A DNA stretch of 64,000 nucleotides from Sipunculus nudus (lineage: Eukaryota > Annelida > Sipuncula > Golfingiida > Sipunculidae): NCBI GenBank assembly GCA_026874595.1, contig CM049309.1, positions 7,400,576 through 7,464,575 of the forward strand. Reading direction: 5' to 3'. Below, piece after piece: positions 11,866 to 25,468 of this stretch (positions are counted from its first letter, which is position 1; the number at the start of each line of letters is the position of its first letter). The position numbers and the translations under genes are program-made. Below the pieces are notes generated by a model. It saw only the letters and a list, made by a program, of their open reading frames with translations, was not told the origin of the DNA and did not search any database.

Positions 11866-14800
11866 TGTATAAGGACATTTAACTACAGAAATCATGTAAT
11901 TAATTGTTCAATCAATATTTGCTCTTATATGAAAAACAACTCAGTCACACACAGGTATTGATATTATACGATAGATGAATTATCGATAACATATTCTTTA
12001 AATAATCACATCTGGCAGCAAGGCGTCCTTATGTAGCAAATACGTCCACATGTTTTAACTGCACATCATTGTACCCTTAATCAACATTCATGATTTTTAG
12101 AATAATCCTGAACTTTAAGGTTTTTGACTCATATTTTCCCATTACAATGTTTGTCAAAGCCATCATTAATCTTATTGGTTCTTGTAAGAACCATGGATAT
12201 TCACAATGATTCACATTGAGTTAGCCATCAACAACGGATGAATATTTATCTAAATTCAAATAGCAGCACTTGTAAAATACTGACCGCATCTAAAACTGTT
12301 GAACTGGAAATTCATTGTGGAAGTAGGCTGTATCAGGACATACAAGCCTGTGTAGGTGTCGAATTATCGACGGAGCAGTACTATAATTGAGCATTCTTAC
12401 AACACCAGCTGCACAGATCAATTCCTATCAAGAAGACAGTATGAAGCAACGTGTGTATGGTACACATATCTTGACTTTGACCATGTGATTAATTAAAAGT
12501 CGTTGGGTTTCCCTGTTTAGGTCGGGAGCCTGCCAATAACGCACTCAGCCTGGAAACGAGACAGGCCCAAATGTATCTTACGAGGCCAAGTTTCGATCAT
12601 GTGCGTAATCTGACATACACATGAACCCTATCCTTCCGCCCGAGGTCGTTTTTACCAATTATGAAACTTCTAATTCAGGAATTGCCGGAAAAGGCCGGAC
12701 TACTTGTCTCAGGCGTCAAACTTCTTTACGCTCATGAATCTAAGAAGAAGCATTTTTTTCTCGCATGCTAACCAGATTATGATGATTCATCAAGTCTTTA
12801 TTAGAAAAAAAATCATATGCATATTTAATTTGCCTAACTCTAATAAAACTTGTTTCAATGGTCCATACTTATACCCTTCGCGACATGTATCCCTTGGTGC
12901 ATTCAGAAGCCCAAGCCCAGTGCATTGTGGGGAAAAGGATTTCTTGAATTATTCTCGTGAGAACGATACTCAGCAAAGTGACATAAACCCATTCTTGCCG
13001 ATTCGTAGACACAAGATTACGGCTTCTATTTAGAAACTGTAGGTACATAAATCCACCTAAATACACCAAAGGCGTAAATAAACCTGTAGTACGGAAAAAT
13101 TATAGAGGTAATTAAAATATGTTGGATAAGAACTGTTTCAAATTAAGTGCACTGTGAAACATATATGACTTTGCTCATAAAAGTGAAATAAGGATCGTTA
13201 AGTAACCATGCGTTTATGTAATGAAAAGAGAAGGCTTTGTCTTGAATTGAGACAATTTTTTAATTTATAGTTTTAAAACTGTGACAAGCGGCCGTGGCGT
13301 CCCAGAATGCCTTTACGGGAAGAGGGTTGTTTTAAAAAGAAACGACCTCCTGCGGAAGGCTGGCTTTAACCTATGACACTGAGAATAGCTGAATCGCTTC
13401 TGAGTATTCAAAAATTCTAATGAAGTTGAATCACAGAGTACAGTCTGCACTTTTGCCCAGAATTTTATTTAGATAATAGTTAACAAAGTATAGGATGTCC
13501 AGTGATTCTACATTTTCAATTTTTTCTTTTGTGTGTTTTTTTAAATGACTACTATTTTGTTTTACTATGAAAGATGTAACTTCAAAATGTTGTCGATTTT
13601 TGCGAGTGCTTTTGTTTGTACAAGTAATATAATATTGGAATTTTGGAGCTCTATGTGATCTCTAACATGAAGGTAGAAACTGAGCTCCATATAAAAATGG
13701 CATCCACATGTTCTCTTTTTTTTTCTCTTATTTATTTCACTTTCGCTTATCAAGAATTAACATGAATAATTTTCCATGTTTGTTTTATTGTCCTAATGTG
13801 TCCTACAATTTTTCTATTTCCATTCATATTTTGTCCTACTTTTTCAATATTTCCCTATTTTTGTCCTACTTTTTCTTTTGGGATGTGCTGCGCGGAGTGT
13901 CAGTAAAAAACTATAATCAAACGATATGGTCCAAAGTTAAGCAGTTTGGTCCGTGCATTATCGAATTGAAATAACTGCTTTGCCTTGCACTGTATCCTTT
14001 AGCGACATTTAAGACAATTATATGAAAAAAAAAATCTTACAATTATATGATAATTTGATTGTCCTATAAGTCGTAAACAAACTTGGACTTTTCTGTATGA
14101 GGGCTTTTCAGGATTTTACTGTTAAGCATGGTGTTATATGCGCATTCACTCACAACTCGTGGCCCGGCTTACCTGGCAGCAACACTAAACATAATTTGTA
14201 TTACTGGACTACTTTTTTATTCTGTACAATTTTACAGAGAAGTCAACATCAACGACCTTGACCTTAGCCATGAACAAAAGAAACATAACAAATAGATCCA
14301 ATGGTTAAATCAATTTAGCCAAAAGAAAACATATCAATTAGTTCCAATGTATAACAATTGGAATGAATTTAAGTTTTGAGAAGAAAATATTTTCCAGAAG
14401 CGAACCCCTTTCATCCCATATTTTTTTCTGATACTTTTATTCAACCACGTACTCTTTTATACTACTTTACCCTCAGAAGTTTTGAACGCCAAAGGAATGT
14501 TCAGAAAGGCTTATTTAACTAAAATGAGGTGATATTATATAACAAAACAAATTATTACGTCAGTTTTTAATCTCGATCCTTAAAGGTTTTATTGTTTTAT
14601 TGTTTATTAGGTAACAATTTAATTGTTAGGTATTGTAACAATTAAATTATTATTTTATTGTTTAATAGGTAAAGGGGCTGTTAAATTGGGAAAGGGGGTA
14701 TTCATGTAAGAAACACAGTTTCAGAGGGGGAGTGGCAAACAAAATGCACCTAGAAAGGTCTATAATAATACCTGCGTTATACATGCCTGGTTAGAAGATT

Positions 14801-14999
14801 GGTTAACATGATAAAACAGAACCAAAGGTGGAAAACGAATAAGCTTTTACAAATTTTTTATGTAAATTTGAGGAAATGTAGAATAACAACATTTAAGGAT
14901 TTTATTGGCGACCAAATGAAAAGTTTCAGGATCTTATAAATACGGAATGAACTTAGTTAATACTTCCCCGCATGAATAAGCAATCATTCAATTACATCA
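11866..14999. other. Non-coding, nothing firmly recognised
   Basis: A piece related to repeat R1 (AGTGCATTGTGGGG) lies near 12920. Open frames up to 109 codons (12704-13033) have no recognisable similarity, no flanking splice context and no conserved motif. Confidence 0.45.
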
Positions 15000-15330
15000 C
15001 ACACTGCACTCCGCAGAGCGGCCATTTTACCAATGCCGGCGGCCATACCCTAGCGCGGGGCTAAGTAGTTAGGCGGGATGAGGCAGGCGAGGCATTAATT
15101 ACCACAATCAACAGTATTGATTATCTCGACGTGACCGACATGGAACCCAAACCGCCTCGGCCGCTGTTAATGCAGGTCTAAATTCCAAAACAACGCCGAA
15201 TTCATCTCACTGACACACGGCGGCTCCCTGAATCACTGATTGACATGAGGTCCAACCTGAACTCCGTTTTTTCAGATTTGCTCCGAAACATTGGTCTGTT
15301 ACACATTAACCATGTTGGGATGAAACGCAT
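15000..15330. promoter_or_regulatory. GC-richer island, possible conserved noncoding element
   Basis: GC content is visibly higher than in the flanks (GCCGGCGGCCATACCCTAGC, CCGCCTCGGCCGCTG). It is unique in the window and contains ATTAATTACC and TTGATTATC words of homeodomain-site type. No credible reading frame crosses it. A distal HDC enhancer is only one possibility. Confidence 0.2.
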
Positions 15331-15798
15331 GAGTTCAAGCAGCCTTCATTTTTTTTTATAATATTTTTAGCCCGTCTGCCGACAACTAAACAATCTCTTG
15401 CTCATTATCGAGGGGAAAAGCCTCATTAACCTATTTAATGGATTTTCTGTCTATTTCTAGTCTGGTATTAACTAAACGATACACTCGCCAACTAAACGCC
15501 ATTCGTCTCCTATTACCATGACTGGTCTGAAACAAAACTGACAATTGGTTACGGCAAAATTAAAGCAATTAACAAGAGAAGCAGTTTTGTGAATGAAAAA
15601 TTCCTTGTGATTTTTCCCAAAGTATTGAATTTGTGGCCCTGATTAAGATGAAGTCTCGACAACTCTTCTAATCCCCAGTGTTATTAATTGATATCATATT
15701 TAAATTAAAATGTGTTCATGCTTATTGATTATTAACTATTAACTGACTGATTATTTAACTTAATGATTATTATCGATTATTACTTAATTAGTTAATTA

Positions 15799-15826
15799 AG
15801 CCGCGGCAGTCGAGTGGTTACAAGCG
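15799..15826 (+). repeat. tRNA-like box A head, possible SINE remnant
   Basis: GGCAGTCGAGTGGTTA resembles the 5' part of a class II tRNA (box A and D arm). No box B follows within about 80 nt, so it is not a functional tRNA gene as read here. Confidence 0.3.
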
Positions 15827-17113
15827 GACTTCTGTATTCTACACGCTACATATATGAAAGAGACAAAATCACTAGTCCTTATCGAAGGTGCCGACAGATA
15901 AAACCGAATATTCAGTTGAGCGATATATATAGGCACATTGCATGAGAAAGCAGATTAAGTATTGGATTCACTTAACACTTGTAGTTAATAAGATCATATA
16001 TGCATAAATAAATAACTGTCTATCTTGAATTTTCAGTGACAAACAGAAAGAAACAAAACTTGGTATCTTGCCGTTTTGTTTAAAATTATTATAGTACAGC
16101 AAAAAGACTAGGGATCTTCTGCAAATCGATCCGCGAACACTAGAAGGCTCCAATTGGATAGCCGTGAGTTCACGACTCAGTAGTCATTTATGTATAGCGG
16201 ATAAGCCTAAATTGAGTCTTTAAACACGCCAAACGGGGAAATATACTGCAACGCTCATCCATCTTGTTGCATTGATACCGTGCTAAACAGCCGATAATTT
16301 TAACATTAGGCTACAAGTAATGAATTAACACAAAATAATACACGTGAACTCCCTAACCCAACTGGAAAACAGTCTCTGTGGTAAGGAGTCATTTCCTGTA
16401 TCGCGTACAAGTTGGCTGTCGACCTGTAATCCGTGCGAGCCATGCTTGTATTCATGCGGTCAGCAATTCAACAAACATGCGGAGGGATTTACAAATATAC
16501 TGAGTTAAAATGAAATTTTCCTCGTACATGGTAGGTGTTAGAATGTATACTAAAAAGCTAACGACTGGTTTGGATTTTGTCAAGGGACAGCGTGCTTGTA
16601 GGCCATTAGGGGTTGTCAAATTGACGAAAATATTTGCATCTTTATAGCGCCTTACAGTGCGGTCCTCTAGTACGTTGATTGTAGACTCTCTAATGCCACA
16701 GGGCCGAAATGGCGCTACCCCTTGTCAGCACCTTGAAAATAAAATATGAAGCTCAAATCTGTTGCCTGTGACTTTTACTCTGGACAACGGTCACTTTTGG
16801 AAAATTGAACGTCTAGATTTAGCGCAAACGAAAGCAAGAGAAAAAAAGAGAAAAAAAAAATTAAAAAAAATTAAAAAAAAAACAAATTAGCCTCCACTCC
16901 AATAATTTTAAGTTTTAAACGTCACGTTGTAGGTATAAATACACTGTCCTTATATACAGAAATAGATATTTCAGCCTTGGGCCGGCTACAGGTGGCATTC
17001 CATATATGCGCATGTGTAACGTATGCGGTACGTCTCCATAAAAGCATCTAAGAATCGGACACATAATATTTTCTTGGAGTGATTCCATATGTGCGTATGC
17101 AGTACGTATATGC

Positions 17114-17159
<46 letters not shown>
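17114..17159. repeat. (TA)n microsatellite
   Basis: About 23 TA units within a TATGCGTATGCAG-rich neighbourhood. Confidence 0.95.
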
Positions 17160-17163
<4 letters not shown>

Positions 17164-17221
17164 ATGTATGCGTATGCAGCATAATCAAGGACTTATAAAC
17201 TCAAATTCATCTGCTATCTCT

Positions 17222-17660
17222 TGCTATGGTTGTATCAATATACCGATATATTGATACATATCGATACGTCACGTCGATACGGTTACCGATACGCGATGCA
17301 TGCAGTATCGTCGTATCGATGAAAAACAGAAAATGCTTACAAATATAGATACAAATCATACAACCCAAAGTTAAACTATAGTCTGAGTTATTTATAAAGC
17401 TCAAGCTGCTTTTTTTTATTGTACTGACTTTTAAGATCACGTATTGTCGTATGATCGACTGGATAAGGTATGCATGTATATAAAGTTCCCGGTGCTTCCA
17501 TGAAAACCGGCGCGTATGAGCGATGATACACTTGCATTTCTTTTTATTTGTTTACGAAAATTTTATATACAGATCTTTTAGTCAGAAATGATACACACAC
17601 AAAATTAAGCGTATCGTCAGTACGTATCGGATATCGCTTTAGGTATATCCCAATACCTAT
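17222..17660. repeat. Region bounded by CGATAC-rich ends, possible MITE
   Basis: The left 80 bp are built of ATCGATAC/GTATCGAT words. The right end (17608-17660) has CGTATCGTCAG, GTATCGGATATCG and CCCAATACC, which read as a rough inverted counterpart of the left end. The termini are too diverged to be certain. Confidence 0.3.
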
Positions 17661-18619
17661 GCATCTAAAAATGCTGACTACGCAGCCCTATTGAGTAAGC
17701 GCAGTCAAGGTGTGTTTGCTTACCATAACCAGGCTACGTAGGAACGAGGATCAAACCTGAGCATGCACAATAACTGAAAAAAATGAAAGATGTAACGCAG
17801 AAGAAACAACGGATTGTAGAGGAAAAGAAAAAAAATATATCGTGAATTTGCGCGGTATGGCTACCAGGTGGCGTGCGTGCTATGTTTATGTTTGTGCCAT
17901 TGATCGCGCCCGGGACATGCTCATTTTCACTTGTGCGTAGAAGTAGGCAACCGATTTAAGAATGACCTATTGGCAGATACAATTATGTTCCAAGAAAGAA
18001 ATACTTTACGTCCTGAATATTTAACATACAGTACTTGGTATATGAATAGGTCCCTGTAAGTACATACCACAGAGATCAAACATGCATACAAGATATAATG
18101 GATTCCTCCTTTGGTGTTGCCTGAACGAAGCAAGGGAAAATAACACCTTGCGGAGGAATAATTAAGAGGAGAAATGCAGTAAAGCTTCACACAAGTAGAG
18201 GAGGAGGAGAGAGAGATATAGATAGAAACAGAGAATTGACGTTAAAATCTATATAATATAGTTCCTATAGTTCACATGTGAGTTAAGACCAGTCTTTACA
18301 TGAATAAAGGACCAATATATTAAAAAAAAGAAGACAGACAACCAATTTTAACATATGGGCATACACATATATATATATATAAATAAATAATAAGAGGTCT
18401 TGGCGAAATTCAAATACAGCAACGACTTACAGGTCTGTGTCATCAAATAGCGCCCATTGTGATAGGGTGCGAAATGTGGTCATATCGACTGTTTTATCGA
18501 AGATTCGTGTTGACCAAGTATACATACATGTTTAAAAATCAATAGAGCCAATTGGCTCTTGATTCAATAGTTCCCACTGTCTGATGGCTGTCACCCATCT
18601 GATCTCACTCATGAATAAC

Positions 18620-19030
18620 TAGAAATATGCATTCTCAGGAATGCAGGCCTCCGCCATGTAGGCGGTCCTTAATGTTTGGTACTCCGCATCCTGTGTTATC
18701 ATTCACTTTCTGAACCCATATTCCCAGATTAACTGGTTCACAAGTTTCCCCCACAAGTGTTTGCATTCACTTTTTCGGAATATATTCCCATGTCCAATCG
18801 TATATATGTGACTGCTCATTTGTGACTATTCCTAATAGTCCTTCCTGTATCCGGATCATGTGCCGGATTCACACCAAAATCTAATCAATTCTTCATTCGC
18901 CCATTCCCGAAATGCCCTCAAAATTTCATGGGATTCCGCTCTTGACTGCGTCAGTTATATTGCGAACAAACACACACACAAACACACGAACGGGAATGAG
19001 CGCATGAAGTGTCCTGGCGGAGGCAATGGT
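18620..19030 (+). mobile_element. AGGCCTCCGCC-ended nonautonomous element, copy 2 (most complete)
   Basis: It begins with the small palindrome GCATTCTCAGGAATGC (18630-18645), then AGGCCTCCGCCATGTAGGC. It ends CTGGCGGAGGCAAT after an AACAAACACACACACAAAC tract. There is no coding capacity; the longest frame (18860-19132) runs out of the repeat. Copies also occur at 11605, 29891 and 42500 (inverted). Confidence 0.8.
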
Positions 19031-20842
19031 CCTTACCGAAATACTGTTTACCTGTCTACGTATACCTGTCATATACTATATGAAAATTATATATGTTTAT
19101 TTCTTTATTTTGTGCCGTTACAGCTCAAATGAGCATATATGACCTCTGGCTCTCAGTCTATAATATGCCCTTTCTTTTATATGGCGAAGCAGGGCCCCTT
19201 CATATATTTTTTTTTAATTCAAAACATTTATGAATGGTAGCCTATTAAGTAATAGAAACTGTGTTCTAACAGGCCCCTGTAATGATAAATAATGGTATGT
19301 TACAGTGTGATATAACTTAAAATAATATAACCATATACATGTAGTATGTAAACTTGTTACACATGCAGCGAACGAACAATTTACACAAATATACAAGTGC
19401 AGTATATACAAGTATTGAGTATATACTTAACGAATAGAAAGTAATCAGTAAGAGGCTGTTATCATATTTAAACCTACTCTGTAAGTAAAATTTACCGAAC
19501 AAGTAAATCATATTCACATATGTGATATAAATACAATATGAATGTTTACCTTAACCCTACATTTGCAACTGTTATAAAAAAAAGATTGCACTTCGCTACA
19601 AGGGAATAAGTGTTGTTAAGAAAAGAGTTTGATCTATGTTTAAGATGCTGGAACTGCGTTTTCATTGGTTGTTTTGAAAAATACAATGATTATGTAAGCC
19701 GGTCGTTTAATGGTCGTGAGACAATGCTATTATAAGCGCGTCCGCCTTGTCCTTCTAAAGAATGTTTAAAGTGACTTTATTTTTCCACATTGAATTTTAC
19801 GTGTGTTAGGGTACACAATAAACGTATGATTTGCAGGGTGTTTTAAGTCCAAGTTCTGTTTACTGAAATGTATTGAGGACGCAACCCTTTGGTCATTCAA
19901 AATTGAGTGTTATGTAACGAGTCCCTGATATAGTATCTATTTTCTATTGGCTTATCATGATATAAACTGCTCTGTTAATTGGCCCAAGAAAGTTATCGAA
20001 AAAAAACCAGATTCTCTATACCAGTGTGGTTTCAATCCTTCACAATTTCTGTGGGATGTATACACAAAACAGGCACAGGTTGATGGCTATTCATTTATTT
20101 TTCGACGGGATCATGTTGTTTTTTTATGGGTTGGATTTCTGATCACATGGTTTTAGACATTATTATTATTTTATATAGGTCATTAATCTGAGAAAGGTCT
20201 TCTAAAGCAATATTCTCCTTTGGGAGCCCTATCCCAACCAGTCCCATATAACCTTTATCCTAGACCGTATCCAGTAGTTTACATTGAAGGCCTACCTGAG
20301 GTCGCAGTCTGATGGAATACCGCTTGTATCCGCAGTTGCGCGCGCACCCTCCTTTCCGACCTGCAAATCTGGGAATGATAATACAGTTGAACTTTTCCGT
20401 ATCTCTTTTTCCTAGAATTCGTTTTTCCGAAATTTAAATTGAGGAACCAAAATTAACCTCTTTTGACCGAAAAGAAATACGACGTTCGGAATATATTTTT
20501 CCCAAATTACTGAATGTTTTTTTCCGAAGATATTTGAAATTAACAAATGGTCCGCTCAGCATGTCTCATTAAACTTAATGGGTTGTTGGGAGCTATAGCC
20601 GCAAAGCCGTTAGGGTGCATGCAATTATCCGATCACCTGTAAGTGTACGTACATGTAATAATGATGATGATAATAATAATAATAATAATAATATTGATAA
20701 AAGCAATAACAATAATAATCATAGTAATACATTAATTATATTTATTATTAAATAATCATAATTATCTTTTTAATGAGGGAATAACCAAAGCTAAATACCG
20801 GAAAGCATCGCCAGTTTTTGAGTCTTGTATCGTGTTCTTCAG
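19031..20842. other. Non-coding; (TAA)n tract at 20656-20700
   Basis: Apart from the imperfect ATG/TAA trinucleotide tract nothing was recognised. Confidence 0.5.
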
Positions 20843-22377
20843 TACCGTATTTCGCTGTATAGACGCCCGGGCGTTTATTTTTTTTCAGACGCTGATTTCC
20901 TCCAGCGTCTAAACAAGGCCGGCTTCTATTTAAGGCCGGCGTTTATAAAAAAAAGACAGTATCAGGCTCATCAGACAGAACAAAAAAAAAAAAAAACACG
21001 TCAAACAATAAACCCGTCGGTCACTACTCAGGGACACAAGTGAAAACATCGCCGGTACAAGGATTGTGTTTATAATATTTCCTTAGATGCCATGGGGATA
21101 TGGGACACGCGCAATCTCCACAATCACGCACCATAATACGAATTAACGAGGAATCACGGCGAGATACTGCAGCTGTCAACAAGAATCTTCGATTACGAGC
21201 AAAGCGATCTCCACAATCACGCACCATAATAAGAATTTACTGGGATTCACGTGAGCGATTGTAGTTGTCAACTAAAATCTGTCTGCGCCGGCCTCTCGAA
21301 ACTTCATGTGGCTGTTCCATTTATTTTGCATCGCGTGTAGTTGATAAGATTTTTCCCTCTAAGCATTGGGTGGCTCTTCCATTAAATGTGCACCACATAC
21401 TACTGGTAACATTGATTCCATCGCTATAGGGGGGGGGGGTTGGTACTTGTAACGGCAGAGCGTATATCATATTCATACACTTTCCTTTCTTCTATACACC
21501 AAACACGGGATGGCTCTTCCATTAAATGTACACCGCGTTCAACTGGAGATAATGGTTCCATCGAAATATGTGGGGGGGGGGGGGTTACTTAAAACGGCAG
21601 TGCGTAATTTGTTTTCATGACACCTTCTTTCCGACTTTGACTTAGTCAGCTTGGCACAGCGTATTCATGCGATTCCCGCCTGGTATATACTGGTATGTGA
21701 CATTTACTGCCGAGTATATTACACTGAATTTATAGTTGTCGACAAGAGTAAATACTATTTTAACTATTAACATTGTCTCACAAGCGTGGTTTTGCTAAAA
21801 CTGGGGAAGCACATAAAAGCGCTTCATAAATGAAAGCATGGAGCGTAATTTTGCTTCTTACTATCACTTGGTGCCTTTATGCCAAACAAGAAATACGTGC
21901 TTAAACGTATTTGAACAGTTATGTTCAACCAGGGGTTGACTCTCATGGTACCAATTTGTACTATATTTACTATATTTACATAGCTTGACAACACTGCATG
22001 ATAGTGTTGGCCATTATTAGTGACAGAATAGCGTTTATTAGAACAGGTGATCGGCTTTAATCATAATGGACAAATCGGGAACATTTGGTCTCTTATTGAA
22101 AAAAGGAAGATTTATAGAGGATTTAAACATATTAACACAAACACAAACGGAAATTCATACGATCTCCGGTAAATTTGACTGGTAAATGCACCCAATTATA
22201 GTAACGAGAACAGACATATTGCAGCACACATGGTAATTACTCTGACACCAGGCCTCTGAACAAGACCGACTACTATTTCAGACCGGCGTTTATTTTTCTG
22301 GGACATTGTTTTGCCCCGGCGACTAAATAAGGTAGGCGACTATTTAAGGCCCGGCGTCTGTTCAAGGAAATACGGTA
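20843..22377. mobile_element. TIR-bearing nonautonomous DNA element (1.5 kb)
   Basis: The left terminus TACCGTATTTCGCTGTATAG continues AAGACGCC-like into 20867. The right terminus ends GGAAATACGGTA at 22377. Reverse-complemented, the right end matches CCGTATTTC, a 7-nt mismatch block, then AGACGCC. TA dinucleotides flank CCG...CGG on both sides, compatible with TA target duplication. The interior contains a tandem duplication with CTCCACAATCACGCACCATA at about 21117 and 21210, and repeated GGCTCTTCCATTAAATGT blocks at 21372 and 21512. No transposase was seen. Confidence 0.7.
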
Positions 22378-23679
22378 TATACTTTTTTATGTGAGATTTA
22401 TGTACAAAGCTTACACCTGTCATACATATTTAAACCCCCCCCCCCTCCCCCCAAACAGGTCCCTGAAACTTTAATTACTTTATCTAAAAAGTTTTTTTTA
22501 ATACCAAATCCCTTGTCACAGGAGGAAAAAACAGACTTATTTCCTGCAGTCTTCTCATAAATTAAATTACTTCTCTTAAATTACATAACTGATTGGACTT
22601 TATTGTCTCTGTGTCTTTCACAACATATTTAAATGTTGAAAAGCTAGTTTTGAAATTGCTTAAAGGTAATGAATTTTAAATTTTAGATATTTTTTCTATG
22701 GCACCTCGCTTAAATTAATTTTAAAACAAAACAAACCAATATAAAAACTCTTCTAAGCTACTTAATATTTTTTTCTGATATAAGATCAAGGAAGTCAACT
22801 TAATTCAAACTAATTACATGAAAACAGTGGCTTCCTTTGTTATATATGCTTGTGGAAATGTGTTACCGCGGTTGGCTGACTTCACAAATGTACAGTCACT
22901 TTAACACTGATGAACCAGGGCGTATGAGCCGAGTAAGTGGATACAAACACGGTTTTGGGAGCATCCGAAGATTGGAAGCGCAATTTCCTTGACATTTTTA
23001 GAATTTCGTGCAAAACTTAAACAGCATGGTTAATTACATGTAATACTGATCAGAAAAATGGCTGTCCATAATTGGTCCTATACATCGCAGAATGGTACGA
23101 CAAAGGACTAAAAGTCATGATGCGAAAAAAATACGATACTATACGAAGCCAAGATCATAAGACATCGTATTGTATTTCAATATACACATTGCGATAGGAA
23201 AACAAAAAGCCAGGATTTCATGTCGTATTGTATGTATTGTCAGATTGTATCGAAATTTCGTAAAGTATACGCTAGGGGTTAGATCTTTCACCAGTCCCCT
23301 TACTTTATGTCTCGCTTTCCTTATGTTTCTGACTGAATTTTCCAAAAATATATAAGACGCATGAGGGTTCATATTCGTTAATGATTGATTGCATGAAAAT
23401 TTGACCCATTAAATCGATTAAATCGGCACATCGCTGTTTGAAACTGCGGTCCAAGATCGTAGTTTTCCCACCTGAAGTGATCCGACTACATAGGAGATGG
23501 CAAGGCCACCAGCCTGAGATCTCCAGGTACACTCAAAGAGAGTACAAAGAGTCGGTTAGGGTTATTCGATCAAGTTCAGATCAATGCATTCACACAGTCA
23601 GACCAATGCAGACGAAAATCGGACAGTAATAAGAAGTAATTTCTGGCATCGGAGATGCAATTGTATCATCAGACTGGGC
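22378..23679. other. Non-coding, with a CGTATTGTAT-type repeat
   Basis: About 130 bp at 23128-23260 (ACGAAGCCAAGATCATAAG...) resembles 27395-27500 (ACGAAGCCGAAATCGTAGG...). Nothing else was recognised. Confidence 0.4.
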
Positions 23680-24780
23680 ATACCCATTCTGAAATAAATC
23701 CCTTTTCCTGAAGCATTTATTGACGCTTTACAACGCCAAGACCATAAGGTCAAGGTAGCACAGTATTTAACCTGTCCGACAGTTTGGTGTATCTTGTATG
23801 GAATCCGGAGAAAAAAAATATGTATTTATTCAAGGGCGTTCACAGAAATCCTATGCTTATTCAATGGTAACCATGAAAACCAAGGTCAAGGTTAACTAGT
23901 CTTCGAAGAGTTTTCTTGGTTTTAAATATTTTTTATGTCAATTTGAGGGAAAACTATACCTAACTTAAAAGATGATTGCTTTAACAAAAATCCTATATAT
24001 ATTCGTTGATTTAAACTCGAAGACCAAACTCATGGTCACCATGTCCGAGATTTTGATAAAAACGATTTGAGTAAAATCTGAAGACGAATGATGCAGTACT
24101 TCAAAAGTTATGGGCTACCCAAAAATGCTATTTATCGGCAGATTTGACTTTGAAATTTCAAGTCACTGGTTTCCGAACTTTTTCGACAAATTATCAATTG
24201 ACATATTTCATTCTTATTTCAGAAAAATATATCCATCCGTTTCAGAAATATAACGTTTTTGATTTTCATCAATATTGAAATATTCAAGGTCAAGTCCATT
24301 CCCAAAGTAAAGATCATGACTTCCATTTAAATGGCCTTCATCCTTTAACCCATATATATGTATGTACAAATATGAAATAAATCTGTACATTAGTTTTTGA
24401 CCAAAATGCTCAAACTACTGTCAAGTTTCTATGATGGGAGTGTTAAACAGCGGGAACAGGAAAAGGATAATAGATAGCGCAACCAGTCTCCCATACAAGA
24501 CAAAGCCATCCACTAACTTCGGTCAACCCGATTTTTCGACCAATCCATGCAAAATTTCTTCAGATATATAAGATTTGTGTCATTGTGACACGAAACTTTC
24601 TTATTCACAGTCGAGGTCACACTGCCAGTAGAGGTCATGAACTCATTAATAATAGGCTTCGTCCTCTCACCAATATATATGTACATTTCAAGTTTTATAA
24701 AGATCCGTGAAATATTTGTTGAGTTATCTAAACCTATCTAAAACCATAGGATCCCCTGACAAAGGACAAGGGATTAAATA
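23680..24780. repeat. Degenerate repeat with CAAGGTCAAGG words
   Basis: Repeated CAAGGTCAAGG and GAGGTCA/AAGGTCA words occur near 23752, 23881, 24287, 24610 and 24641, in segments of similar layout. This looks like an old tandem or dispersed noncoding repeat. Boundaries are not defined. Confidence 0.35.
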
Positions 24781-25208
24781 ATATTGGCAAATCACGTATT
24801 TTGGTCTTTCGTATGTACAAATTTAGACAGATACAATGATACAATAATTTTATGCGCATACAAATTAATTATAAATTTTGTTCAGAAGAAGTGACTATTT
24901 CTCTAAAAGAAGCCTCCGTTTAGTACCCGTACGGTACGAATAAAATGTTTATATATTGTGTATTGTAAATGAAGGTAAAATAGATACTGAATGCATTAGA
25001 ACGCATCTAAGGATATCTTTGCCAATATCTACCAATTTGCCTGTGAGCCTTTAGCCTGGATAGAACCGGAGACCTTCAGGGACCTTCAACGCTATTGCCG
25101 GTTCGAACAAATTGATGTCAAATTAATTGATCGCTTCACGTATGGTCAGTTTACCTGCTTATTTCATGAAGCGATCAATTTCACAAATGGGACGCAATAT
25201 ACATACAA

Positions 25209-25210
<2 letters not shown>

Positions 25211-25252
<42 letters not shown>
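25211..25252. repeat. (CT)n microsatellite
   Basis: About 21 CT units. Confidence 0.97.
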
Positions 25253-25256
<4 letters not shown>

Positions 25257-25338
25257 GTTTTTGTGTGTATCTGTTTTTAATTATTTAGGGGAAGGGTTGC
25301 TGGTACGTGTGTATGCTAACATTGCGGATGTTGTTATT

Positions 25339-25339
<1 letters not shown>

Positions 25340-25374
<35 letters not shown>

Positions 25375-25387
25375 AATAATATGTATT

Positions 25388-25435
<48 letters not shown>

Positions 25436-25468
25436 GAGGAAGAGAGAAATAGAGAGAGAGAGAGAGGT
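25340..25468. repeat. (TA)n and (GA)n compound microsatellite
   Basis: TA repeats at 25341-25371 and 25389-25405 lead into GA repeats at 25406-25431 and 25450-25466. The region 25469-26090 holds no gene that I recognise. Confidence 0.93.

Noticed and set aside
15799-15880. tRNA gene
   Set aside because: The box A-like head is convincing, but there is no box B or acceptor-stem complement at the right distance.
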